A stretch of 64,000 bases of DNA from Gemmatimonadota bacterium (GTDB lineage Bacteria > Latescibacterota > UBA2968): contig PBWH01000005.1 of assembly GCA_002727195.1 (NCBI GenBank), forward strand, positions 136,625 to 200,624. Direction: 5' to 3'. Within the stretch, counting starts at the first letter, position 1. Each line of letters starts with the position of its first letter. The notes under the pieces are model-generated. The model did no database searches. It worked only from the letters and a program-made list of their open reading frames with translations, and was not told where the DNA came from. Of the stretch, positions 8,885-18,117 are shown piece by piece. The translations under genes and the position numbers were made by a program.

Positions 8885-9829
8885 ATGGCGGATCTGAGAG
8901 CAGCCATCATCGGGGCGGGCGGACACGCGGAACACCACTTTCGCATGATCGATGACGAGCCTCGCATGGATCTGGTCGCGGTCGCCGATCTCGACCAGGA
9001 TCGACTCGATCGGGCACGGGCAGAACACGGTGTCAGCTCGTTGTACACCGACTATCGGAAGATGCTCGACGAGGTCGATCTCGATGTCGCCTATGTCGTC
9101 ACCTTTCCGGGTCCGTTGCCCGAGATCGTGATCGACTGTCTGTCCGCCGGGCTCCATACATCCGTCGAGAAGCCTCCCGGCGTCACCTCGACCGACACAC
9201 GACGAATGGAACAGGCGGAACGCGACTCCTCGGCGAAGGCGATCGTGTCCTTGAACCGACGCTACATCCCCGAAGTCCTGGCGATCCGAAAACAGCTACA
9301 GGATCGTGGCGGTCCCGTCCACGTCGCCGCGACCTACAACAAGCCACAGATGAATGAGCGGATCCGCCAAACGGGTCACCTCATCTCCCTCGACGCGATC
9401 CATCACGTCGACCTACTGAGGTGGCTCGCCGGGGATGTAGTAGAGGTCTATGCCGAGGGGTGGTCAGCCCCGTCCCACCCGACTGAGATGCGACACAACG
9501 CCCTTCTCCGGTTCGCCAACGACTGTCGTGGTATCATGATGAGCCATTACGCAGTGGGCTATCGGATCCAGAGATTCGAGGCACACGCAGAGGACTTCAG
9601 CGCCTACGTCGACCTTACGAAAGGGGTCGCGTACGAACTCTATGACGACGGCCAGTCCGTCGACACACTCGATCTGGACGCGGTGGGCGGTGCCGGTTTC
9701 GATGAGACGCGGCACTTCGTAGACTGTATCCTGAACGACACCGAACCGTGGAGCCCGCTGGCCGACGTGGTCAAGACCATGGAGCTCTGCGAAGCGATCG
9801 AGTCGAATCACAAAGGCCCACTTCCCTGA
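8885..9829 (+). CDS. Gfo/Idh/MocA family oxidoreductase
   Basis: A 314-residue protein beginning MADLRAAIIGAGGHAEHHF, a Rossmann start with GxGxxA. The VEKPPGVT segment carries the family's EKP motif, and a C-terminal domain includes HHVDLLRWL. The frame is open much further upstream (from 8504), but that part lies inside the dehydrogenase gene. The ATG at 8885 has AAGAAGGGG suitably placed in the end of that gene. The 5-bp gap indicates co-translation with the 2-hydroxyacid dehydrogenase. Confidence 0.9.
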   Translation: MADLRAAIIGAGGHAEHHFRMIDDEPRMDLVAVADLDQDRLDRARAEHGVSSLYTDYRKMLDEVDLDVAYVVTFPGPLPEIVIDCLSAGLHTSVEKPPGVTSTDTRRMEQAERDSSAKAIVSLNRRYIPEVLAIRKQLQDRGGPVHVAATYNKPQMNERIRQTGHLISLDAIHHVDLLRWLAGDVVEVYAEGWSAPSHPTEMRHNALLRFANDCRGIMMSHYAVGYRIQRFEAHAEDFSAYVDLTKGVAYELYDDGQSVDTLDLDAVGGAGFDETRHFVDCILNDTEPWSPLADVVKTMELCEAIESNHKGPLP

Positions 9830-9851
9830 GGACCAAACCGAAAGGCCTCCG

Positions 9852-11501
9852 ATGATCAACGCAACAGATGGCATCGCCCGCATCCTGAAGCAGGAGGGCG
9901 TAGAGTGGGTCTCCACCTTCCCCGTCTGCAAGGTGAACAATGCCCTCGGACGAGAAGGCATCCCGATGATCATGATGCGGGATGACCGATATGCGGTCGC
10001 CGTGGCGGACGCCTACTCCCGGATCACGGGCGGAAACCCGATTGGCGTCTGCACGGCGCAGGGAGGTCTGAATGCGGCCGGTCTGCAGGTCGCGTATGCG
10101 GGACTGGCTCAAGCATACGAGGACAACTCGCCAATGCTCTGCATCACGGATGGGCTCGGCCCGGGTGGTACGGAGAACTCACATTTCGACGTCACGACGA
10201 GCTTGAAGACCGTCGCCAAGTGGTACGGCCACATCGACAAGCCTGAGCGGGTCCCGGAATTCATGCGTCGCGCATTTACGATGCTGCGAACGGGACGGCC
10301 CGGCCCGGTCATCATCGCCTTACCAGAGACTGGCGGTCAGTATGACGAGGACGCCGACCCGTATCATCCCGTCAAAGGGTGGAGGTCCGGACCTGATCCC
10401 AGCGACGTCTCCGACGCGATCTCAGCGCTGATGGAGGCGGAACGTCCGCTCGCTTACGTGGGTGAAGGCGTCATCTACGCCAACGCGGCCGAAGAGCTGA
10501 AGTCGTTCCTCGAGCTGGCCAACGTCCCAGTTGTCTCGACCCTCAAGGCCAAAGGCGCCTTCCCCGAGAATCATCCCCTGTTTGTCGGCGTCCGTGGCGA
10601 CCACGCCGTCGACTACCTGACCCGAGCGGATCTGATCCTGGCGATCGGATCCAGTCTCTCCCCCGGCCGATTCAGCCACCGGATTCCTGAGGCCGTCGGC
10701 AAAAAGATCATCCATATCAACATCGACGAGTTGGACGTCAACAAAGTCTTCCCGACTTCCCACGTCGTCCTGGGTGACGCGAAGTTCTCGCTTCCCGCTC
10801 TGCAGGATGAACTGGCATCGAAGACAGATGGCAAGGTACTGGCAAACGAATCCGTCGCCGCCGAAGTCGCCAGCGCACGAGAAGAAGCCATGAAACCGTA
10901 TCGGGAGGCGATGGCCTCGGACGATACGCCCATCAACCCGTATCGAGTCTACAGCGCACTCGCAGACGTCCTCGATCCGATGGACTCCTTCGTCACGCAC
11001 GAGTCCGGCAACACACGCGACCAGCTCAGCACGGTCTACGACACGCTCATCCCACCCGGATTCCTCGGCTGGGGCAACGTGTCGTCTCTAGGTTTCAGCA
11101 TGGGCGCTGTCGTCGCCGCCAAACTCGCCCACCCGGACCGCCCAGCCGTCGCCGTCACGGGAGAAGCCGGGCTCGGCTAAATGATGGGCAACCTGGAAGT
11201 CCCGGTCCGCGAGAAGCTCCCCGTGACGATTGTCCACATCAGCAACGGCGGCTTCGCTGGTTACGGTCCCGGCTTCTGGGGCGAAGGCCACGACCCCTAC
11301 ACGCACGTCGTCATGGGATCGGACGAAGTCAACATGCCCAAAGCGATCGCCGAATTCGGCTACCACACCGAACGGATCACCGAACCGGCAGAGGTCAAAG
11401 CCGCTCTCGAACGCGCCCTCGCCGCGAATGCAAACGGCCAGTCCGCTTACCTCGAATTCATATGCAGTCAGTTCCCTGTGTATGGTGCCTGGGCACGCTA
11501 G
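9852..11501 (+). pseudogene. Thiamine-diphosphate-dependent enzyme (acetolactate synthase-like) with an in-frame TAA
   Basis: Residues 1-442 cover the pyrimidine-binding and central domains of a TPP enzyme (for example RDDRYAVAVADAYSRITGG, in which Asp occupies the usual catalytic Glu position). A TAA at 11178-11180 then falls inside the diphosphate-binding motif, TGEAGLG-stop-MMGNLE. The same frame continues to 11501 with the rest of the C-terminal domain (VREKLPVTIVHISNGGF). Replacing the stop with one sense codon (TAC/Tyr would need a single base) restores a normal ~550-residue enzyme. The GDG motif reads GEA. The product would be truncated unless read through. AAAGG precedes the ATG; it lies 22 bp after the oxidoreductase. 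Confidence 0.85.
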
Positions 11502-11621
11502 AAGTCAATGTCGTCGGGGGCTCTGCCCGCGCGACCCTATCGTTTCGCCCACCCCCCTCGCCCTCGTGTTTCGCACGAGCGCGTTAGTGCCCGATTAAGC
11601 CAACCCACGCGCACCGTCACA

Positions 11622-11679
11622 CTGAGCGGAGTCGAAGTGTCGGTCGTATGCAACTTGGATGCCCTTCGACTCCGCTCAG
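11622..11679. repeat. Inverted repeat of the 'HPERSRR' type
   Basis: CTGAGCGGAGTCGAAG (11622-11637) is the exact reverse complement of CTTCGACTCCGCTCAG (11664-11679), giving a 16-bp stem with a 26-nt loop. Read on the minus strand, one arm encodes the spurious peptide HPERSRR, well known from widespread environmental repeats. The whole gap 11502-11726 contains no other gene. Confidence 0.75.
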
Positions 11680-11726
11680 GATGACCAAGTTGCCGCTCTT
11701 GGTCTGCTAACGGCCCCAAGGAACGT

Positions 11727-13358
11727 ATGAACAAACCAGATTTCGCTCGCTTCTACCCCCACGACGACTTGACCCAGCTGCTCAAAGACTACGTCGCCAC
11801 CTATCCAGACCTCACCTCCCTCGAGGTCATCGGCAAGAGCCACGAAGGCCGCGACATCCACGCTCTGACCATCACGAACGCCAATACGGGTGATCCCCTC
11901 GACAAACCCGCCTTCTACGTCGACGGCAACATCCACGGCAGCGAAGTCACGGCCTCGACGACCACGCTCTACTGGGCCTGGACCCTCCTGTCCGGTCACG
12001 GCGAAGACGACCAGATCACGCGCCTCGTCGACGAATGCACCTTCTACATCATCCCCGTCGTCAGTCCCGACGGCGTAGAGCTCGTACTGAAGGAAGGCGG
12101 GCACGTCCGCAGCGGAACACGAATGTATCCGCACGAGGAACCCAAGGACGGCCTGCATCCGGAAGACATCGACGGGAATGGCCTGATCCTCCAGATGCGC
12201 ATCCAGGATGATGGCGGCGGGTGGAAAGTCTCCGACAAGGACCCCCGACTCCTCGTTCAGCGCCGGTTCAACGACACAGAGGGGCCGTTCTACCGCGTCT
12301 ACTCGGAGGGCCTCATCCAGAACTTCGATGGCGTGGAGGTCAAGGAGGCGCCGCGCAAGCAGGGCCTCGACTTCAACCGGAACTTCCCGGCCAACTGGGA
12401 GCCTCAGTTCAAGCAGGGCGGATCGGGCGAGTATCCGTTCTCCGAGCCAGAAACGCGTGCCCTTGCGGAGTTCATCACGAGCCACCCGAACATTCACAGC
12501 TTCCACTGCCTGCACACCGGCATGGAATCGATCATTCGTCCACCTGCGGTCCAGACCGACAAGGACATGCCCCGCGAGGACCTGAATCGGGTCCGCGAGA
12601 TTGGTCAGCTGGGTGTCGACCTCACTGGTTACGTCCTTTTCTCCTACCGGAAGCTCAACGACGACATCTACGTCGCGCACGGAGACTTCGCGACCTGGGT
12701 CTACGAACAGCTCGGCCTGCTGGTCTTCTGCTGTGAGCTGTGGGACGTTCGTGCTCGCGGTGGGAAGGACTACGTCGAACTCAACGAGATGAACAGGGAA
12801 CGCGACCTCGATGGACTCGAGGAGGTCGAGGCGGCCGCGCTGAAGTGGAACGACGAGGAACTGTATGGCGAGGCCTTCACCGACTGGACACCCTTCGAGC
12901 ATCCACAGCTCGGGCCGGTCGAGATCGGCGGATGGAATCGGCTCTACAGAAACAATGCCCCGCCGAAACTGCTGGAGGAAACGTGCGAGAAGATGTCACG
13001 CTTCTTCCTCGCCCACGCTGAAGCGTATCCCAGACTGCGCGCCGAGATCCACGAACTCGAACAGATCGGAGACAACGTCTACACCATCTCGGTAGCCATC
13101 CGAAACGACGGCTACTTGCCGACCAACGTGACGCAGCAGGCGGTCAAGATGAAGCAGGCGCAGCCCGTCACGGCCGAGATCGAACTCGGCGACGGTGACA
13201 CCGTACTTGTTGGCGACACCAAACAGGAACTCGGCAACATCGCGGGATATGGCGGACGGAAGAAGGCGGAGTGGACCGTTCGGTTTTCGGGTGATCCGTC
13301 CGGCACAGTCGTAATCTCAAGCCAGCGGGCTGGAAAGGTTAGAGTGACCATACCATGA
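11727..13358 (+). CDS. M14-family zinc carboxypeptidase-like protein
   Basis: A 543-residue protein with the M14 zinc site: HxxE (His70, Glu73 in DGNIHGSEV) and a downstream His in FHCLHTGME. The substrate-binding NRN follows in LDFNRNFPANW. An insert YPHEEPKDG...EDIDGNGLILQMR is shared with the M14 protein at 31174, marking a subfamily. A C-terminal ~110-residue beta-rich extension (ends VVISSQRAGKVRVTIP) follows the catalytic domain. I see no signal peptide, so it is probably cytoplasmic. AAGGA precedes the ATG. The stop overlaps the next start by 4 bp (ATGA). Confidence 0.85.
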   Translation: MNKPDFARFYPHDDLTQLLKDYVATYPDLTSLEVIGKSHEGRDIHALTITNANTGDPLDKPAFYVDGNIHGSEVTASTTTLYWAWTLLSGHGEDDQITRLVDECTFYIIPVVSPDGVELVLKEGGHVRSGTRMYPHEEPKDGLHPEDIDGNGLILQMRIQDDGGGWKVSDKDPRLLVQRRFNDTEGPFYRVYSEGLIQNFDGVEVKEAPRKQGLDFNRNFPANWEPQFKQGGSGEYPFSEPETRALAEFITSHPNIHSFHCLHTGMESIIRPPAVQTDKDMPREDLNRVREIGQLGVDLTGYVLFSYRKLNDDIYVAHGDFATWVYEQLGLLVFCCELWDVRARGGKDYVELNEMNRERDLDGLEEVEAAALKWNDEELYGEAFTDWTPFEHPQLGPVEIGGWNRLYRNNAPPKLLEETCEKMSRFFLAHAEAYPRLRAEIHELEQIGDNVYTISVAIRNDGYLPTNVTQQAVKMKQAQPVTAEIELGDGDTVLVGDTKQELGNIAGYGGRKKAEWTVRFSGDPSGTVVISSQRAGKVRVTIP

Positions 13359-14347
13359 AAACGCGAACGCTGGGCAACACGGGGTTCCAGGTCAGCACGC
13401 TAGGATTGGGTACGGCCTTCATGGCAGGGCTGGGACAGTCGGGCGTAAACACGTGTGTCGCTGATGCGATCGATCGGGGCATCAACTATTTCGACACTGC
13501 CGCCGACTACGGCCACGACGAGGAGATGCTCGGCCTAGCGCTCGAGGGACACCGCGACAAGGTATTCCTGGCAACGAAGGTAGGTGGCGTCGAAGAGCCG
13601 GGCGGCCATCGGAATGCAGATGTACTGATGAAGCAGTTCGAGCGCGGGCTGCGACGACTGCGGACAGATTGCGTCGACCTGATCCAGATCCACGAATCGG
13701 ACCAGCGAAAGTGGTGGTCGGACGATCCGGTGCCGCTGGAAATCGCCATTTCACACGGCGGTCCCCTGATCCGTCACGACGAAACGTATGCGTTCGCGGA
13801 TGCCCCGTGTGTCGAGTTTCTCGAGCGAGCAAAAGAGCAGGGCAAAGCGCGATTCGTCGGCATCACGGGCAAGGACTCAGGACGCCTGACGAGACTCGTG
13901 GAGGCCTTCACCGTCGAGTCCATGATGGTCGCCCATCAGTACAACCCGATCCTCAGGAACGCTGCCGAGAACCTGCTCCCCGTCACCGATCAGAAGGACG
14001 TCGGTGTCGCCGGTGGCGCGATGTTCCAAAAGGGCTGGCTCGCCGTCGCAGAAGAAGGCTGGCGAGACAACAGACCAGAATGGATGGACGACGCATTCTA
14101 CGACGCCTACTTCGGCTATCTGGACATCCAGAAGACCTCGACCATTCCGCTCCCCGAGCTCACCCTCCGCTGGACCCTGAAGGATACACGCATCCACTGC
14201 ATCGTGACCGGATTCAGCAACTGGCCCCAAATCGAGGCCAACATCGAAGCCATCGAACGCGGCCCCCTACCCGATGACCTGCACGCCGCAATCGATTCCC
14301 TGGGAATCATCCAACCCCTCTACTACCAGGGCCGAACCGAACTGTAG
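13355..14347 (+). CDS. Aldo/keto reductase
   Basis: A 330-residue protein with the complete AKR tetrad: Asp47 and Tyr52 (FDTAADYGH), Lys75 (LATKVGG) and His113 (IQIHESD). It reduces a carbonyl or oxidises an alcohol with NADPH. The start ATG overlaps the stop of the M14 gene (ATGA), which implies translational coupling. The Arg/Ser pocket for NADP near the C-terminus is not obvious. It is convergent with the PIG-L gene, with a 64-bp gap. Confidence 0.9.
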   Translation: MKTRTLGNTGFQVSTLGLGTAFMAGLGQSGVNTCVADAIDRGINYFDTAADYGHDEEMLGLALEGHRDKVFLATKVGGVEEPGGHRNADVLMKQFERGLRRLRTDCVDLIQIHESDQRKWWSDDPVPLEIAISHGGPLIRHDETYAFADAPCVEFLERAKEQGKARFVGITGKDSGRLTRLVEAFTVESMMVAHQYNPILRNAAENLLPVTDQKDVGVAGGAMFQKGWLAVAEEGWRDNRPEWMDDAFYDAYFGYLDIQKTSTIPLPELTLRWTLKDTRIHCIVTGFSNWPQIEANIEAIERGPLPDDLHAAIDSLGIIQPLYYQGRTEL

Positions 14348-14411
14348 GGTTGGTGTGGCCTGAACTCTGAACCCTGGCTTCTTCCTGGCCTATCCTCGCT
14401 CCGCCCTGCCC

Positions 14412-15275
14412 TCACTCGACTTTGATCCTATACGAGTATCTGTTCATGACTTCATGATCCGACGACCTCGCCTTCTGCAGCGAGTAGTCGCTCACCGGCA
14501 GGTGATAATGCGTCTCCGACCGATCTGAAATGAACCCTTCCGCGTAGGGCACCCCGCCTGAAACGCCGAAAGCGCCGTCATTCGTCTCGAGCCGCTTCCG
14601 TGCGTAGGCCCCGCCGTATCCCTGGCTCACCAGGCAGTCCAACGCCGCCAGCTTCTTCTCGATCACATCGGTGATATCGATAAAGACGTCGTTGTAGTAG
14701 CCGCCGTCTGCATCCCACAACGTCGACCTCAATCGCGCGGCGCCAGCTCCGAAGAAGAAGACCCGGGCAGTGCGATGCGGCGGGTTCGGATCTTCAGGGT
14801 CGACCGTACCGGCTTTCGCCACGGCGTGCATCACGATCTGACCGGCCACTGCGTGGGCATTGGTGATCCCGTCCGCTTCGCGCGGGAAATGGGTCATCAC
14901 AAGATCGGGCCGCTTTTCTCTGAACAGCTTCGCCAGGCGAATCACGGCCTCAGGCGTCACCAGCAGGACGAAGTCATCCTCGCCGAAGAATGTGATGTCG
15001 TCCACGCCGACGATGCCACACGCCTTTCTGACCTCCTCCGCCTTAACGTCGGAGCGTTCGGCCATCAGCGTCTCAAGTTCTTCGCCCGTGGGAACCTGCT
15101 TCTTGTGAAACATCTCCTCGCTCACCACCGCATCGTGCACGCGGGCTCCGTGCGTCAGCACCACACAGCCGACGTGGTCGCCTCGCGCGACGTGATGGGC
15201 CATCGTCCCACCGGACTGGTCGAAAATGTCAGCCGGGTGAGCTCCGATCGACAGGATGGTTAACGGCTCTGCCAT
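14412..15275 (-). CDS. PIG-L (LmbE-like) deacetylase family protein
   Basis: A 287-residue protein starting TILSIGAHPADIFDQSGGT. The family motif AHPDD reads His13-Pro-Ala15-Asp16: the zinc ligands His13 and Asp16 are kept, but the Asp that acts as general base in characterised members is Ala. A downstream NAHAVAGQIVMHA supplies the third metal His. Characterised members remove N-acetyl groups from sugars such as GlcNAc conjugates. The Ala may be clade-typical or may indicate altered activity. Upstream on the minus strand the CCTTGAG/GGAGGA region gives a ribosome-binding site. Confidence 0.8.
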   Translation of the reverse strand: MAEPLTILSIGAHPADIFDQSGGTMAHHVARGDHVGCVVLTHGARVHDAVVSEEMFHKKQVPTGEELETLMAERSDVKAEEVRKACGIVGVDDITFFGEDDFVLLVTPEAVIRLAKLFREKRPDLVMTHFPREADGITNAHAVAGQIVMHAVAKAGTVDPEDPNPPHRTARVFFFGAGAARLRSTLWDADGGYYNDVFIDITDVIEKKLAALDCLVSQGYGGAYARKRLETNDGAFGVSGGVPYAEGFISDRSETHYHLPVSDYSLQKARSSDHEVMNRYSYRIKVE

Positions 15276-15456
15276 GCCAATCCTCCTTGAGCTGATTCCA
15301 GGTGCACCGCCTCGGAATCACCATCTATAGCCCCTGTCCCCACGTCGACAAACAGTTTTCTGACGGCCCCTCTGGTCTCGCGGGTAGCGCCGACGAGGTT
15401 CTGTTCGGACCTTATAAGCGACCTAACCCGACCCTGAATCGCTAGGAGCCCAATCG

Positions 15457-16371
15457 ATGCCCCATCTCGTCTCACTCCACCGAATCTGGGACAGTGCCCC
15501 CCACAATGCCTTCACGGATCTGCTCCGTCACGAAGACCGATGGCTGTGTACGTTCCGGGAAGCTTCCACCCACGGCTCCCCTGACGGGACAATCCGCGTC
15601 CTCGAGTCCCAGAATGGGTCGGACTGGTCGGACATCGCTCACCTTACCGAAGACAGGATCGACCTGCGCGACCCCAAGATCTCGCTGATGCCGGGCGGGC
15701 GTCTGTTCCTGTTGATGGGCGGCAGCCTGAACACCGCTGACGGCCGATACCTGACACGCTCACCTCGCGTCGCTTTCTCGGAAGAGGGCAGAACGTGGAC
15801 GGCTCCCACGAAAGTGCTGGCCGAGGACCACTGGCTGTGGCGGGTCACCTGGCACGGTGATGTCGGCTATGCCGTCTCGAAACTGGGCGAAGGGTCTCAT
15901 CCCCGACGCGGATTCCTCTACCGAACAATCGACGGGCTGGACTGGGAATGGATGACCGAACTCATCCTCCCAAACGATACCTGGACGGCCAGCGAGACGA
16001 CCCTGCGAATTCTGTCCGATGACACCATGGTCGCCCTGATCCGTCCAGACTGGATCGGCGTCAGCCCACCACCCTACACCGACTGGACCTTCACGCAAAT
16101 CGAGTTTGCGCTGGGTGGCCCAAACTTCATCGCCCTGCCAGATGGCACCCTCTGGGCATCCGGCCGAACACGCGGCGATGACGCACTTCCCCGCACGACC
16201 CTTGCCCGTATGACCCGGACATCATTCGAACCGGCCTATCATCTGCCCAGCGGGGGTGACAATTCATACGCCGGTATGGTCTGGCACGAGGGACTGCTCT
16301 GGATGAGCTACTATTCGTCCCACGAGGGGAAGTCGAGCATCTATCTCGCCAGGCTGGACTTGGGCAACTGA
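15457..16371 (+). CDS. Sialidase-superfamily (exo-alpha-sialidase-like) beta-propeller protein
   Basis: A 304-residue protein with neuraminidase-type features: an early Arg in CTFREASTH, Asp-box-like repeats (ESQNGSDWSD, FSEEGRTW, RTIDGLDWEW) and late Tyr/Trp blades (GMVWHEGLLWMSYYS). It lacks a signal peptide, and six full blades are not certain. Such proteins cleave or bind sialic-acid-like glycans; here function is inferred from fold only. AGGAG is 8 bases before the ATG. It lies 22 bp before the broken amidohydrolase, so the two probably formed an operon for an acylated sugar or amino compound. Confidence 0.75.
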   Translation: MPHLVSLHRIWDSAPHNAFTDLLRHEDRWLCTFREASTHGSPDGTIRVLESQNGSDWSDIAHLTEDRIDLRDPKISLMPGGRLFLLMGGSLNTADGRYLTRSPRVAFSEEGRTWTAPTKVLAEDHWLWRVTWHGDVGYAVSKLGEGSHPRRGFLYRTIDGLDWEWMTELILPNDTWTASETTLRILSDDTMVALIRPDWIGVSPPPYTDWTFTQIEFALGGPNFIALPDGTLWASGRTRGDDALPRTTLARMTRTSFEPAYHLPSGGDNSYAGMVWHEGLLWMSYYSSHEGKSSIYLARLDLGN

Positions 16372-16393
16372 ACACGCGAACAAAGGTCACACC

Positions 16394-17986
16394 ATGAATA
16401 TCACCACACTCATCCACTCCTGAAGAATCATCGACGGTTCTGGGAATCCCTGGTTCTACGGCGACCTGGGCTTGTCCGGCGACCGTATCGTCGCGCTCGA
16501 GCTACCTGGACGAATACCGTCTGAGGGAATCCCCAACACCATCGATGCTTCAGGCCACGTTGTATGTCCTGGCTTTATCGACATTCAAAGCCACTCGATC
16601 ATCCCCTTGATGAAAGACGGCCGATGTCTTTCCAAGATCACGCAGGGCATCACGTCGGAGATCATGGGGGAAGCGTGGACGCCCGCACCAGTGGGGGCCG
16701 ATTCCGCCCTCGCGAGCGGGATTCCCGAGGACTGGAAGGATCGGGCACGATCCTGGCACCGCTTCGGCAGCTGGCTGGACGCGATGGTGGAAGCCGGCGT
16801 GTCGCCCAACTTGGGATCGTTCCTTGGGGGGGGAACCCTCAGATCGCTTGCGATGGGCATGCGGATGGGAGAGCCGACACCCGACGAGATGAAAGAGATG
16901 CACCGAATTATGGGGGAGTCGATGGAAGACGGTGCATTCGGACCCTCCTACGCGCTGATCTATCCGCCGGACACCTAAACCACGACAGACGAGATCGTCG
17001 CAATCTGTCGGACGGCTTCGGAACGGGGCGGCGTCTACATCACCCATATGCGATCGGAGGCAGATGAGCTGTTGGAGGCGCTGGAAGAGGCGATCGAGAT
17101 TGGCCATCGGGCCGACATCCCGGTCGAGATCTACCATCTCAAGGCCGTCGCCGAGCACAACTACGACAAGATGCATCGCGTGATCGAGCGGATCGACGGG
17201 GTGCGAGCAACCGGGCAGGACGTCACAGCCGACATGTATCCCTATCCGGCCAGCGGAACCGGCTTGTCGACCGTACTGCCCACCTGGGTCGCCGCAGACG
17301 GCAAGTTCTTCGACAACCTGAAGGACTCGGATGTGCAGGCCCAAATCCACAGGGAGATCGAGGACATTGGCGGCGAGATTTCCAGACGGCCTGATCAGGT
17401 TGCTCCTGTCGGGTTCAAGAAGCAGGAACAGCAGGAGTATGTCGGGAAGCGGCTGTCCGAGATCGCGGACGTGCGGAACCAGCACTGGGTGGATGCGACG
17501 ATCGATCTCCTGCTTGCCGAAGGGCAGCGCATCTTTACGATCTACCACACCATGTCAGAGGAAAATACGAGGCTTCAACTGCAGCTGCCCTGGATCAAGG
17601 TCTCGACAGATGCGGGTGGCGTGGATCCCGAGTGGGCGAAGGCGGAAGGTCCCCTGCATCCCCGCAGCTACGGGAGCTATCCGCGCGTACTTGGGCGCTA
17701 CGTCAGAGAGGAGCGTCTGATGTCACTCGAGGAGTGCATCCGCAAGATGACGTCATCCGTCGCGAATAGATTGTCGCTGTTCGATCGCGGACGTCTACAG
17801 CTCGGTTGCTTCGCTGACGTTGTCGTATTCGATCCGGATACCGTGATCGATCGTTCGACCTTCGACGACAGCCATCAGCTCAGTGTCGGGATCCGCGATG
17901 TGTTCGTGAACGGGGTAGGTGTGCTGGAGGAGGGGAAACATACGGGAGCGACACCAGGGGTGTTCGTTAAAGGCCCGGGCGGATAG
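16394..17986 (+). pseudogene. N-acyl-D-amino-acid deacylase-like amidohydrolase with two in-frame stops
   Basis: One continuous frame from ATG 16394 to TAG 17986 encodes a ~530-residue D-aminoacylase-type amidohydrolase, broken by TGA at 16421-16423 (IHS-stop-RIIDGSGNPW) and TAA at 16976-16978 (YPPDT-stop-TTTDEIV). On both sides the family pattern is intact. The first position is usually Gly (GGA differs by one base), and the second is compatible with Tyr (TAC). The metal motif reads IDIQSHS, with Gln in place of the first His of HxH. THMRSEADE and ISTDAGG-like ADAGGVDPEW segments follow later. A GTG/ATG restart could make a partial protein (17048 on), but full activity would need readthrough. 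Confidence 0.85.
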
Positions 17987-18003
17987 CTAGTCTTGCTTGG
18001 GTG

Positions 18004-18094
18004 GTCATGCCCGCTTACACGGGCATCCAAGGTTACCTAGCCTAATGCTGGATTCCCGCAGTTTACCCGAGCGGAGTCGAGGGGCGGGAATGAC
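18004..18094. repeat. Imperfect inverted repeat GTCATGCCCGC...GCGGGAATGAC
   Basis: GTCATGCCCGC (18004-18014) pairs with GCGGGAATGAC (18084-18094) with one mismatch. A nested hairpin GCCCG/CGGGC lies in the left arm, and GAGCGGAGTCGAG (18069-18081) resembles the 11.6-kb repeat. This is a common class of non-coding repeat in environmental bacteria. It fills the 131-bp convergent gap between the amidohydrolase and MlrC genes. Confidence 0.65.
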
Positions 18095-18117
18095 TCGTCC
18101 CGTGGAAACGCCTTCCA

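Noticed and set aside
11537-11734. Minus-strand peptide containing HPERSRR.
   Set aside because: It is the known translation of an inverted repeat, not a gene.
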